A DNA stretch of 64,000 bases from positions 7,714,491 through 7,778,490 of the forward strand of contig OY720345.1 of assembly GCA_963082975.1 (NCBI GenBank), written 5' to 3'. This DNA is from Labia minor (taxonomy: Eukaryota > Arthropoda > Insecta > Dermaptera > Spongiphoridae). The translations under genes were made by a program, and so were the position numbers. The notes beneath the pieces were generated by a model. It ran no database searches. It saw only the letters and a list, made by a program, of their open reading frames with translations, and was not told the origin of the DNA. Position 1 is the stretch's first letter. Each line of letters starts with the position of its first letter. This document shows positions 47,401 to 59,789 of the stretch, piece by piece.

Positions 47401-50400
47401 TTACAGTATAAAATTGAATATAATCATTTGGAATATTATGGTCTTGGAAGAGAGAGACACATTGAGAAGGCAAAGGAGGGTTATAGGACAGACAGCTTGG
47501 GAAAAAAAAGAGGAAGATAGTATCATTCTGACAACGGAACGTCAGGGACTGGTTGACCAGAAAAACAAAAAAAATGTTCTACAACGATCTAGATTATAGA
47601 ACGTGATCTTTGGTAAGTAAGTAAATAATATCAATATAAATTTAAATTAAACATAATCCCATTTTGGTAATTTACTCTAATTCTGTAAACCCTTGATCTA
47701 AAGCAGCAGTCGGGGAACTTTTTTAATCATTACCCCAAAATATTTTTGTGTGAGTTGATATTACCCCATGGTGAAGAAAAAAAAAAACGAAATCGTCTCT
47801 TTTTAGCATCTTTTCTATTATAGCCCCCATGATAATTTTGAAAAGAAAACAAAAACTAAAAATTTAATTTGTAAAAATACTAACAGGTTTATAAAATAGC
47901 AAATTAAAAATATATACATTTTACTCACAAAAGTTTCATTTTTACCCCCAAAAATTTTATTTTTACCCAATTTGGGGTAATTTACCCTGGTTCCCCGACC
48001 ATAGATCTAAAGTGTATACGGAATAATGGTATTAACTAAAAATATAATTTTTTAGAAATAAATATATATTCAAAGGTGGTTTGTTTACCTTGAACTTAGG
48101 CTGTTTATTTTTTAATATTACTTGAAATGTACGAAATATTGAAGCTTGGAAAAATAATGGTGCTTGTTTTGTATCACATGCAATTCGATGCATTAATTTA
48201 ATTAAACAATGATTTGTATAAATTGAGTTTTGTTGAAATTTTTTTAAAAGTATTCCACATGTTTGAATAACATGAGGATCTCCAAATCTGAAAATATTTA
48301 TTAATTTTACATATTATATACAATATAATGAAATATAAATATAAAATATAAAATACATATAAATATAATAAAATCCAGCTTTTGTTTAAAAAATTACCTT
48401 GTAATAAATTCACTAAATTTTAAATGTTTCTCTTCAAAATTAGCGCTTCTCTCTATTTCTTCCTCTTCGTCTAAAAATATAAAATTTTAAAAAATATCTT
48501 TCTATTTTATTTTTTAAGATAAATTAAATAAAAACACAAATAAGAGTATATACCTTCTTCCTCGTCACTAGATTTTTCTTGATTATTGTCAGATTGCTGA
48601 ATGAGATCATTTGAAGAATCTAAAAAATATTATTCAATTTTATTATACCTCTCCTCGCTAATTTTCATTTTTTACTTTTTATAATAAAATAATTAATAAT
48701 AAATAAAATAAAAGAAAATATATATTAAAGAAAGTTATTTAGACTCCTTGAGATTTACTCTCTATGAAATAACTATATAATTTATTAATTTTCAAATAAT
48801 GAACGTAAAAGACCAGTTTAGAATAAGACAAGACAAATTAATAAAAAGATGTAACAACTAATTAATAAATGTTGGAAAATACTAAAAAAGTAAAAAGTTC
48901 TATTTGAGAAAATGACATTTTTTTTTCATATCACACTCTTCAATATGAACATAAAATGACATGACAAACTATACTTTCGTAAAATTTAAAAGATTTTAAG
49001 TTCTATTAGGATCCCTTATAGAATTTTAAATTAATTCTCTTTCGTTAAAATAGAAATATGTAGTATATATATTACAGTTTTTTTATAATGGTAATTATAG
49101 GCAATTAATATATCTTTCTAGTTAAAAAAAAATATATATTTTAAAAGAAAGAAATAATTTAAGAGTTAACTGATTAGAAAGTAAATCTTACATTTATTAA
49201 TTTTATTAATTTTGTTAGTTAAAATATTCAATTTAAGAGTAAAAATAAATTCTGAAAAAATCTAAACAATAATTTTTAAAAATATATTTAGATAATAAAT
49301 ATCTATAAAAATTAATAATTATTTTTTGATTCTTTCTTATAGTAATAATAATAATTGAAGAGGTGGATTATGATTATTAGGTTGTGGGTTTATCAAGTAC
49401 AATGCAAGAAAAGAGGGAGAAGCGCAAGGGGGTTGTGATTCGATCCATGACGGCTACTTGGAGATATGCGCTTGCGCGTGCCCAGCGGGGAGGCTGGAGA
49501 GACAAAGCAGCTCCAGTGGATGCAGCAATTCAGTTCAGATCTGGGATACAAACCCTTTTGGAAAAATTACAAATAAATTCTCAAATTCTCTGTATAAAAA
49601 GTGTATAATCCATTCGAAAGGAAAATATCGAATTATAAAAATCGTGATTTCTACATGTTACATTCTTAGATCATTCTCAAAATGATTATCTAAAAGATTG
49701 TAAACTAATTACTAATGTATACGGACCGCCATGAATGGTTTGGGTGAATGTGTTTAATAAGAACAACAGCACGATGGAGTTATGGAGCATTCTACTTTTA
49801 GTGATATCAGCCAAGTTCACAAGAGCTGGAGAAATTCTTTTGGACTTGAGTGAACGTTCCTTAACCGATCTTGATGTAAACTTGTTTTCTGATCATAAAC
49901 TAATCACTAAACTTCAACTCAACAATAATCATCTTTTGAGTTTTGATGATAAAGTGTTACCTGAACTTAATTCACTTCAATTACTTAATTTAAGTAAAAA
50001 TTCGCTTAGCTATGTATTATTTAATAAATCACAAAATTTGCAGATTTTGGACTTATCCCAAAACAACCTGACGGAGTTGCCATCATTAAGTAATTTATGT
50101 GCGCTCAGAGTCCTCAATGTCAGTTGGAATGAGATCAGTTCATTAAATTGGTTAACCGGACTAAGTAATCTTGTTCATTTGGATTTAAGCCATAATGTTT
50201 TATTAACATTAGGAGAGAGAGCATTGGTCGGTGTAACCTCATTACAACAACTTTCATTATCAAGTAATCATCTTAATAGTCTGGGAGCTAAAAGTTTCGA
50301 TGGATTATCGAAACTTCAACGATTAGATTTATCAGGAAACAAACTTGCTGAGATTGCACCTGGAAGTTTCGCTCCTCTGGTAGGATTGGCTGAGTTATCT

Positions 50401-52736
50401 TTGGCAGATAATCGTCTGCCTGCTCCACTTCAAAGCGAATTTATGGTTCTTGTAGGATCAGGACATCGTTTGAGAACGGTAGATGCATCCCGTGCAGGGT
50501 TACGTCATGTTCCAGCAGCACTTACTCGTTCTGTTCGTTCATTAGCCCTGTCAGGAAATTTAGTTACTGGAATAAGATGTGGTGACCTGGACAGTTATCC
50601 ATTACTTCAACGTTTGGATTTAAGTGAAAATTATATATCCGAGTTGGAGGAAGATGCTCTGGGGCGATTAGAAATGCTTCGGGAATTATATTTATCAGGA
50701 AATCAATTGCATAATATTCCTCGAAGTCTTCCATCTGGATTGACTGCACTCTATCTTCAAAAAAATTCAATATCCCGTTTAAAAAGAGGTGATCTTCTGG
50801 GTTTAGGAGGATTAAAAGAACTTCACCTTCGAGAAACTAATTTGGTATCGATAGAAGAGGGAGCATTTGCACCCATGCAATCTTTACATACTTTAGATTT
50901 ATCTGGAAACCCTTTGATAACTTTAGAATCAAATGCTCTTTTGGGACCTGTGCAACTTCGTATTCTTGATCTCTCGCTTTTAACAAATGCTACACAAATG
51001 GATAGAGATATGTCTTTTCCAGTTCGCTCCCCAGAGAGGCTTGAAAAACTAAGTCTTGATGGAAGTCCATCATTAGCAAAACAATGGTTAGCAGATACAG
51101 CAGCTCTTGCGGCTGCAAGACGTTTAACTGAATTAGGTCTTGCAAATGCAGGACTTGAAACTCTTCGGCCAGATATTGTAAATTTCCTTCCAAGATTGCA
51201 TGTGATTCGGCTATTTGGAAATCCTCTACCATGTGAAAAAGTTATTTTTCTTGGAAATATTCCTGATTTGATAACTGATACTAAATGTAACTTTGGAAAA
51301 GAAAATAATGAATTATCCATGACCACATTGATTCCTATCTGGAATGATACTTTGACAAATATTACCTTAATAACGACTTCAGTAAATTCATCTGAACCCA
51401 TAACAGAAGCATTAGAAGAAATTTTTAACATAACAGAAAATAATTGGCCAACAACTAATACTGAAACCGAATATTTAGGAGAAATAATAACTCCGGGACA
51501 ATTGATAGCTGAAAATGACACAAATTTATTTGAAGAAGATGAGACATTAGAAACAGGCTCTCATCCAGGAATGCTTGTCCTAGCAGCTGGAGCAGCAGCT
51601 GCTGCATTAGCTCTGGCTATGACATTTCAACATTGTTCTAAGCAGAGAAGGAGAATAAAAGGGCATGTAGAATATGCTAGACAACAAGATGTTGAAGTAC
51701 GAAGTCTTGCTAGTATGTCTGATCTTTGGTGACCTGAAACCCACCCCCAAGACCAACAACTTGTTTTGTATAAATACCGATTTTAAAATTTCAAGTTTTT
51801 TTAAAAATATCTCAATTACATGGATTTGAATAATATGATCTGCTTTGTTTGAATAATTGGAAATGTCTAATAGTCTAATAAAATAAATATTAAATTGTTA
51901 TAATTTTAAAAGTATCCATAATCAATAATATAAATTTATTTGTTATTAATATGAATCAAAAAGAAGATTAAGCATTATAAAAATTGTGTATGCGAAATAA
52001 TAACAAAATTATTTAAATTTATAGTTGAAATGCCCAAAAAATTATGGTTAATTTTATAAAGAATTTGTTTTTATATTTGAAGAAAATGTATAATATTGTA
52101 TATTGTATGCTAAGTGCATGTAAGAAAGAAAACTTTCATTTTTATTAATTTAATAAAAATAAAATAAAGTTTTCCACTATGAAAAAATCCACTTGATAAT
52201 TGAATTCTTTAAAATTTTATGTCAATATTTTTATAAATAAAATGATCATGATATAAATGCTAATGTATTTAAAAAAATAATAATTTTTGGAAAAATTCAA
52301 TTAAACTTTATCTAGCTATTTAATAGCTACATTAAATCAAGTTATCTATATAGTGGAGAAAATTAAATACTTAATACTTCTTCAAATAAATAAATAAATG
52401 TATATGTATATATATATACTTATATATATATATATATATATATGTAGTCTAGAGATAAATATTTTTATTAAAAAATTTTTTTTTTAATTATTTATAAATA
52501 TAAACCAAAAAATATCTTTATAGAATTTTAACAAATCCATGAATTGAGAAATAAAATTTATAACTCTTAATAAAATAATTAAATGACTTATTAAATGGTT
52601 TTGGGGTTGAATTCGAACAATATTTTTTTTATTTTAGCGGTTAATTATATAACTGTGTAAATTAATAAAATAAATAATCTTGTTTAAAATCAGTGTAAAC
52701 TTCAATCTTTTGCTACTGTAATGTCTAATATTGTAC

Positions 52737-52774
<38 letters not shown>

Positions 52775-55700
52775 AGAATATAAAATGAATTTAAAGTGAT
52801 AGAGAATTGTGTGATTGATTTTTAAGCAGAGAAAGAAAATTGATTTTTCAAATGGACATAATTATATTAATTAATTTAAACTAGTAAATATTATAGAACA
52901 CTTAACTATTTTTGGCTTTTTAATTTTATTAACTAATTTTATTTTACAAATCTATCTTATTTAGAAAAAAATTTCAGTTAATGTATATTATTATTTCAAA
53001 GAAATATATGACCATTAAATAAAACAAGAAAAATAATAATGGACATTTGACTATTCTATTATATTATATCCTCAAAAAAAAACTTATAAAATTTATATTT
53101 CTTTTTTAACATTTACAAATTTTACATAAAATTATATAAATTAGAAACATTTTAACATAGAATAAAATATTTTTTTTTATTAAAACAATAATTTATAATT
53201 ATTTATTTTATAAACAAGATGATTTTTTTAAATAAATATAATATAAAATTCTTTAGTTTGCAAATTTTTAAAATATCCAATAAATATTTGATATAAAGAG
53301 AATTAAAATATACTCTTTTTGTTTAGTTATTCTTTATCACAGAAGAATTTAATCATATTTTCTTTATTTTAACATTAAAGTGTTTTTTTATTTATAATGA
53401 TCTATTTATATTGTTTAATTAAGTTATTTTGATCAACATTACAAAAATATTCAAAGAAAGTTGAATGATTAGGACAATATTTGAATTGATTTCAATTTTA
53501 ACAATGAAGTAAAATCAAAAACAAATAATTTACCATGTAAAATTTAAAGATATTTTTTTCACAAACTACAAGAATCGTAATTAAAAATTAAAATAATTAT
53601 TAATCAAATAAATTGATATATCAAGGCCAGAGACTCTTCTTTACAGTCATTTCAATATTAGATTTTATTTATATTTATTTGTTTATTAATTATTAATTGG
53701 TTAAACTAATGAAAAATAGATACAATCTGAATGGCTCGGGATGTCGTTTCATCTTTAATATCTTAATAGTAACAATAATAATAATAACAATAAAAAGATT
53801 TATACTAACTGCCAATATCAGCAAAGAAAATATCTCGAAGCGCAATAAATTCTTCCGATGTTGAGATATTAGCTTTTCCAAAACTATCATTTTCAGGCCA
53901 AACTTCTCTAAAACATACATTTAAATTATTTTAAAAATGGATAGTAATTACGTTTTAAATCATGTTTTAATTATACCTTGCAGCTCTTAGTAAAGAAATA
54001 GATTCTTCGTATTGATTCTGATATAAAAGTTTTTGGATCTTTTTCATTGCTTCATATCTAGAAAGATTGAAAATCCAAATTGAAATTGTTTTTTATTTTT
54101 TTCATTTTAAGAAAATGTTATCCTATAATTAGTTAACTCTTTTTGCAAAATTATAAATGACTCCAAAATTAATACTAAGTGAAAAAAAGTTTGAGAAATG
54201 TTAATTTTTAAATCAAAACTTAATAAAAAAAAAAAAATAGAATAAAATCACAATAATTTTGAAAAATTATTTAATAGACAAATTACTTTTGCTCTTCAAT
54301 AGGAATAGTAGATGCTGCATCAAAAGGGACTACTTCTTTTATTAAATCTTTGTTATTTTCTAATATAGTGGAAATTTGAGAACTTATTTCTTCCCAAAGT
54401 GATTCTTGATCGATTTTAGGTTTTTCGAGCTTTTTTGATTCTAAAAAAAATAATTCATATTAATATATTAAATAATTTTTCCATTAATTAATAAAATGTA
54501 ATGAAAAATTACTTTTCTTTCGTAATTTTTGTTTTGTTTGTACAAGTAATGTTTCACTTGGTCCGGAAAATTTTTCAAGTAACTTTAGAAATATATATGA
54601 TGTTTCTATTAAATCTTTTAAAAACAATCTAAAAATAAATTTAAATTATAAAAAGAGAAATAGAGTAAAATATATATACATTTATTTTGCTTACTTGGAC
54701 ATTTTTATATCATCATAATTTTTTAAAAGTGTTAAAATAAGTTCCCTATATTCTACAACGTAAAAAATATTACTTTTAATTACTTTAGAAGATTCTTTAA
54801 CAGTGTTATCTTGTGAATTATCCATAGATGATAAATTTATAAAAAGTTCCTAATATTAAAATATCAAAATTTACAATATTGAATTTTGTTGAAATTATCT
54901 CATTTTTTTTAAATACCTGGTAGGCTTTTAATCCTAAATGCATTCTTCGGGACCATAAAATTAATTTCTTTTTATCTGTTAACATCATTTCATAGCATTT
55001 TTCAATTTGTGTTTGAACAAAGTGAAAACTTTGTATTGACATTGTTTCGCTAAAAAATATTAATCATGAGTGTGTAATGTGAAAATTAAAAAAAAATATT
55101 TTATAAAATAATGAATATCATTTAGTATTAGATCGAATTATGACTATTTTTAAGTCTATAAGGTATGGTTAATAATAAGAAGAAAATAAATGGAGGGGTT
55201 CAAATTATAATTTTCTTTAGATTTTTCTAATAAGGGCATTTCGATGTTGAAGTACAGCGAGTTTCAAAAGAAGTATGGTAGCCGAATGAGTAGTATTACA
55301 AAGTAAAAATATACATCATTTCAAACTTGTAAGTTTTTCTTAATTGAATTCACTTCTCATATATTCCATGTGATTCTATAATAATATAATATAATAAAAT
55401 TCTTGTCGCACTTGGGTCAATGTGTCTTCTGAAACTATGGCTGTTGATTGTTCAATTCTCGTGGTTTATTGACTTATAACTATAATAAAACTAGTAAACT
55501 TGACAAGAAAAAATATAGTACGGTGAAATCGCATGATCTTGGTGGTCATCTCACGTTATTTTCGTAAGACGTCAAGATTATATACTCTCAAATTATTCTT
55601 GCAGAACTTAAATTGGGTGTAGTGTGACAGATAGTGTCAACCTGTTGAAACCACGTATCGTTCAAAATCTGCATCAAATAGTAACTGGATTTGAGTCTCA

Positions 55701-58219
55701 TTTATTATTTATTAATATAGCAATTTAGACAATCGAAAAAGATGATTTTTGGCTTGACTTTGATCATCAAATGTTGGAGAAAAAACTTTGAAGGGCCATC
55801 GCGTCTGTCATAAAATAGGAGCAACGCGCGAAAACTTTAATACTAACGATTCGTAATTTTGATAATAAAGTTGAATCATTTGTCATTATCAATGACTGAA
55901 TAATAAACAACAAATAAAATCATCGATACGCCTCTATTGAAAAACGTTTTAAATTCTGAACCATTGTAAAATAAAATTAATTAATTAAATGAATCACTAA
56001 ATATTTTTTAATGATATTTGAAAATGATCATTTAAATAAATAACTAATAAATTACAATTTAATTAATATTTACCTAACAAGTTTGACTTGGAAGTTATTA
56101 GATCTATTAAATTCCATGAAAAATTTTAAAGCCATAAAATAATAAGATTCATCATTGGCTTGTGCTTTACCTCGTACAATATCATCCTAAAAAGGAATTA
56201 TTATAATTAAACAAAAACAAAATTAATAATTAGTATTATCAATGATATTAAAATAACATACTTTGATATGGTACATAAATAAATTATATGCGCCATTTAA
56301 AAATTCAGTGCAAAACTCTTTTAAAAACAATCTAATTGTAAATGCAGAACGCCTTTCATGAATCTCATCTTCCAAAGCTCTTCTGTTCTTAGGGCGTCTT
56401 ACATTCGACTAAAAAAAAGAGAAAAAGAAAATCTACTAGATGAGTTAAAATAAAATTAATTAGTGACATACTTTGCCTTTGTCGAAGGATATATCAGAGA
56501 GATTGTTTAGTGGTTTATGACTAATATAATCTTGATCACCAATTGATTTAAAATCTTTTACAATGAAGGTACCTCCAAACCGAGAATGTCTTAAAAAAAA
56601 AATAAATTCTTGTATCTATTACATAATTATTTTAATAATAAATATAAAAGATAAATTATAAATATGTAAATTATAATATTTAGATATATTGTTTTTCTTA
56701 TTAATTTAATTATTATATTGTATTGAATTTATATAAGTATTGTTATTTCATATTCAGGACTATCCTTTGAAAATAATTAAGATTATAAAATGTTTATTCA
56801 AGATATAAACCTTCCGAAAGAATATTTTTTTATTTTTTCTGATTTAGTTTTCTGTTCTTCTTTACGTAAAGAAAGTAATTCTGTTTCATCCTTTTTCTTT
56901 TCAATATGACTTCTTTGTAGCGCCACTTTGGCTAATTCTGTTGGATTTTGCTCTCTAAACATTAAACATATTATCTAAAAAATTTTTTTTATTTTAGTTA
57001 AATTACAATTAAATATAATAAATATATATTAAAAATAAATATAGAAAAGTCATTTTGGTTTGTAAATTTTTGTTAAATTTATAAAAGGTTTAAAAAATTG
57101 ACCTCTAATATGTGAAGATAATATTGTTGTTCATTTTCTGAGCTTGCGAGGTACAAAAAAAGATCAAGGAATCCTGATTGATGTAAAGACCACAATATCT
57201 GAAATATTAAAATTAAAATTAATTTTAAAACAATAAAAAAAGAAAATATCAATTATATTTACCTGATCATGCACACTGGCATCATTGTCAGGTCTCTTTT
57301 CTTCATCTGAATTAGCTGGTACTTGTAAAACATTTCTGGCTAATATCAAAATACGTTCAACTGTTAGATTTTGATCTTCACTTCGTTCTTGCCATTCCTA
57401 AGAAATGTTAAATAAATAAATCTTTTATTTTAAAAAACAAAATTTTATAATAATATATGAATATACAATACAATACAATAATATGGAAAATTAAGTATGT
57501 AATTTAAAAAGAAAACTTAAAATGTATGTGTCTTACTATATTAAAAATCTCAGTTAATTTCTTTCCCAATATTGCCCAAATTGTGCTATCAACAAACGCT
57601 TGTTTATATAATTGAAGTTGATTTACAATTTGAAGATAATAGTTTCGAGCAGTTTTATCATCTGGTAAAGTATCATTATAAAGTATTTGAGCAGGATTTG
57701 TAAGATTGACTAATAATCTAAAAAGAAAATTAAAATAAAATTTAACATAAATAATTTAAAAATAATGAAATAATTGTTTGCCTCAAAAGAACATCAAAGA
57801 GGTCTTGTTCCTCAAAATGATCTCTTAACATAGGAATTAAATCTGTTTGAAGAATTTTAGAATCTCCCAAATATCTTCTAATTTCATGGTCTTCTCCATC
57901 ACGTCGTAAGAATTTTATCAGATCTTTAACAGTTTCTAAAAATAAAAATTTACAATAAATTTATGTTAAAAAGAATTGGCATTTTATCTAAAAATAAAAT
58001 ATTATTTTTCAGTTTCTATAAACTTCATGTTTTTGTCCCCAATAACAAACGAAATAAACATTTTTCCTAAAATATATAAATTTTGTATTTTATAAAATAT
58101 AAATAAAAGAAATGACATTTCCTACCTGTGGAATGTTCATCGGTAAAATATTTATCACCATTAAAATGACCAAGGGCGTTACAAGTAGCAGAAAGTTCAG
58201 CTAATAAAAAAGTTGACAT
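41449..58219 (-). CDS. timeout: Timeless/timeout (TIMELESS, replication fork protection), 33 coding exons, 1292 aa
   Basis: Orthologue of mammalian TIMELESS and insect timeout, a partner of Tipin in fork protection, checkpoint and cohesion. Exons: 58126-58219, 57782-57935, 57537-57717, 57263-57397, 57103-57198, 56811-56974, 56472-56589, 56262-56408, 56074-56186, 54917-55049, 54695-54849, 54513-54628, 54287-54440, 53977-54057, 53810-53907, 48554-48619, 48398-48470, 48089-48287, 45313-45452, 45108-45208, 44917-45017, 44749-44851, 44549-44692, 44360-44479, 43982-44166, 43003-43099, 42869-42937, 42762-42791, 42207-42278, 42018-42140, 41770-41898, 41573-41701, 41449-41507. Landmarks: [86 protein letters not shown]-like [18 protein letters not shown] and [25 protein letters not shown]; acidic end SSDEDD. 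Intron 2 has a GC donor. The start gives the conserved N-terminus. Confidence 0.95.
45713..46753 (-). pseudogene. Full-length but decayed mariner element in a timeless intron
   Basis: Termini GAGGGACACTCTGGAGTTTTTGA (from 45,714) and the inverse of TCAAAAATTCCATAGTGGCCCTC (to 46,752) pair at most positions. Between them the minus strand codes for broken transposase segments: [15 protein letters not shown] near 46,180-46,230 and [20 protein letters not shown] then HPSYSPDL near 46,080-45,965. The second and third Asp residues of the catalytic triad remain (YDN, YSPDL). Stops and frameshifts throughout make it inactive. It lies between the exons at 48,089-48,287 and 45,313-45,452, in the sense orientation of timeless. 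Confidence 0.85.
46754..47696. other. Timeless intron sequence, origin unclear
   Basis: The less AT-rich part 47,050-47,610 carries short frames but no catalytic motif that I can name. Retroelement debris is possible. Confidence 0.4.
47705..48004 (-). mobile_element. hAT-type MITE, copy 2, in a timeless intron
   Basis: Begins CAGCAGTCGGGGAAC, ends GTTCCCCGACCATAG, and is flanked by a perfect 8-bp duplication ATCTAAAG (47,697-47,704 and 48,005-48,012). Internal blocks such as TACCCCATGGTGAAG and ACTAACAGGTTTATAAAATA are inverse matches to 23,192-23,473. It sits about 85 bp from the exon starting at 48,089. Confidence 0.92.
48620..49773 (+). promoter_or_regulatory. Upstream region of the nested LRR gene
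   Basis: Mostly AT-rich, but 49,380-49,560 is GC-richer (GCGCTTGCGCGTGCCC) and includes TTCAGTTC at 49,527-49,534, which fits an arthropod initiator. A short upstream frame, ATG at 49,731 to TAA at 49,757 (9 codons including the stop), precedes the chosen start. Promoter position is inference. Confidence 0.4.
49774..51732 (+). CDS. 2mit: 2mit-like leucine-rich-repeat transmembrane protein, intronless, 652 aa
   Basis: Single-exon gene within the 5.2-kb intron of timeless (48,620-53,809) on the opposite strand. The start at 49,774 gives a signal peptide [19 protein letters not shown]; an in-frame ATG at 49,735 would add 13 residues before it and is less likely. About fifteen LRR units follow ([36 protein letters not shown]), to about residue 480, closing with [12 protein letters not shown], then TKC in the manner of an LRR C-cap. 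A Thr/Asn-rich stalk with NxT/S sites precedes a transmembrane segment at about 600-621 ([17 protein letters not shown]). The short cytoplasmic tail ends [12 protein letters not shown]. Drosophila 2mit is an LRR membrane protein nested in an intron of timeless2/timeout on the opposite strand and is linked to behavioural plasticity. The identity here rests on fold, topology and position, not on a sequence search. Confidence 0.87.
   Translation: MELWSILLLVISAKFTRAGEILLDLSERSLTDLDVNLFSDHKLITKLQLNNNHLLSFDDKVLPELNSLQLLNLSKNSLSYVLFNKSQNLQILDLSQNNLTELPSLSNLCALRVLNVSWNEISSLNWLTGLSNLVHLDLSHNVLLTLGERALVGVTSLQQLSLSSNHLNSLGAKSFDGLSKLQRLDLSGNKLAEIAPGSFAPLVGLAELSLADNRLPAPLQSEFMVLVGSGHRLRTVDASRAGLRHVPAALTRSVRSLALSGNLVTGIRCGDLDSYPLLQRLDLSENYISELEEDALGRLEMLRELYLSGNQLHNIPRSLPSGLTALYLQKNSISRLKRGDLLGLGGLKELHLRETNLVSIEEGAFAPMQSLHTLDLSGNPLITLESNALLGPVQLRILDLSLLTNATQMDRDMSFPVRSPERLEKLSLDGSPSLAKQWLADTAALAAARRLTELGLANAGLETLRPDIVNFLPRLHVIRLFGNPLPCEKVIFLGNIPDLITDTKCNFGKENNELSMTTLIPIWNDTLTNITLITTSVNSSEPITEALEEIFNITENNWPTTNTETEYLGEIITPGQLIAENDTNLFEEDETLETGSHPGMLVLAAGAAAAALALAMTFQHCSKQRRRIKGHVEYARQQDVEVRSLASMSDLW
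51733..53809. other. 3' region of the nested gene and remaining timeless intron
   Basis: Possible polyadenylation signals AATAAAATAAATATT near 51,878 and AATAAAAATAAAATAAAG near 52,150 lie downstream of the LRR stop. (AT)n tracts occur near 52,425-52,442 and 52,740-52,767. No other gene. Confidence 0.6.
55150..55960 (-). pseudogene. Probable decayed transposase remnant in a timeless intron
   Basis: On the minus strand near 55,560 a peptide reads [14 protein letters not shown], like the PPRSCDLTPLDYFLWG stretch of a mariner-related DDE/D transposase. Downstream near 55,460-55,380 is [10 protein letters not shown]-like text, badly frameshifted. It lies between the exons at 56,074 and 55,049. 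Boundaries are not defined. Confidence 0.45.
57535..57782 (-). other. GC donor of timeless intron 2 and following exon
   Basis: Exon 2 ends TTTGATGTTCTTTTGAG at 57,782 and is followed by GCAAAC. No GT is available that keeps the conserved join [16 protein letters not shown]; the acceptor is TTTTTAG|ATTATTAG at 57,717. The intron is therefore GC-AG. Confidence 0.8.
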
Positions 58220-58899
58220 TTTAATCAAGTTATTAATTTTATAAAAACCCAATTAAAAATATATTATATTTAAAATATCCGATTCACATTTAAATGATTT
58301 CTAAACCTAAAGTTTAGTTTATTCATTAAATATCATTTGTCTTTTTAATAAACTAATAAATCAATAACTAATAAAAATAATGAAAGATACTTAGGCAGAA
58401 TTTCTGTAATAATAATAAAAGATTGATATTTATGAAGTTATGAAAATGGCGGGAAAAAGATTCCCATGACGTAAATTCTCATGATTTTGAAATTCGAATT
58501 GGCTTTTATAAAAATATTAATAAATTAAAACAAATATCCCACATTTTCGAATAACTTTAAATATATATATTATACTCTTTAAATATATATTTAATTTTTT
58601 TTTAAATAAATCAATAAAATTCAATTTAAATTCAGAATTAATTATTTTTGTTTTTAATTTTTTTTTATTTTCATTTGAATAATGCAGAAACCATCACTAA
58701 TGTAAATAAAAATAATCCTCTTGGACAGAGGTGAGCAACCTTTTTTATTAAAAATAAAAATTAATCAATTATTAAACCTTGAATATTTATAATAATAATT
58801 AATTCACATAATATATCTCTCTTTTAAGGTCTCAAAAATTCGATTCATTGTTGTAGCGATTATTATAATGTATATCTTATCTTATCTTCTTATCTTTCT

Positions 58900-59220
58900 T
58901 ATCTTCTTATGAGAGTAAAAATTGTTTGTTTCTTTGTTCTCAAAAACCGCTCTAACGATTTTTTTGAAATTCACACCAGAGATAGTATTTATAAAGAAAA
59001 ATTGAGTTTTATTGATCACATCTCAGGAAAACTACATCTTTATTAGTTTTTTTCTTCTAAATTTAAATGTATATATGTGACGTCACAACCACCGCCTGTG
59101 ATATATATACATATCTATACTTAAAATAAAATTAAAAATATTTATATTATATTCATATATTTGATTTTTTTTTATTTCATTAATAGTTTTACATTTAAAT
59201 TATTTGAAATTGTTTCACAC
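58900..59220 (-). repeat. Dispersed repeat family 3, inverse copy
   Basis: AAAAACCGCTCTAACGATTT, GATAGTATTTATAAAGAAAA and GAGTTTTATTGATCACATCT invert the blocks at 27,785-28,020. It continues with GTGACGTCACAACCACCGCC, also present in degenerate form at 419-580. Confidence 0.75.
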
Positions 59221-59789
59221 AACGTTTAAAAGAAGATTTATCTTTATATTCGATTCGATATATAGTAGGAGAATTAAATGTCGTTATCAATTTATTATAC
59301 TCCGGTAAATATTATAAAATATATTATAAAATATATATTATTAGTATATATTAGATAAAACATTTATTTGTTTTTGTGTTCTATATTATATAATGTGTCC
59401 CTTCATACATTTTGAATTCACCCATAATATATCTTATATTCTTATATACTTACTTGAAAATAATTTAAAAAGTTTTAAGTTTTTTTTTAATATTTTATGA
59501 ATTCAAATCGTCAATTGAAAATGAAAATCCAATTATGAGATCAATTATTCATATAATTTTAAATGTTTTCGTGTTTTATAAATAAAATATTAAAAAAATA
59601 AAATTATAAACAAAATATTCTTTGATTGAAAATAAAAATAGATATTTATATAAATGAAATTTATTTTAATTATTTTGAAACATTTTAGGAAACAAATTTT
59701 TAATGGGTCATTTTTAGAAATTCCATTTAACAATTATAATAAATAATTAAAAAATTGTAAAATTTTTAAAGTATATAAAAATAAATTGT

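Noticed and set aside
47414-47599. 61-codon charged frame in a timeless intron
   Set aside because: No start context or homology recognised; probably repeat debris.
50564-51521. Long minus-strand open frames under the LRR gene
   Set aside because: They are antisense to a clear LRR coding sequence and read as low-information proteins; a codon-bias shadow.
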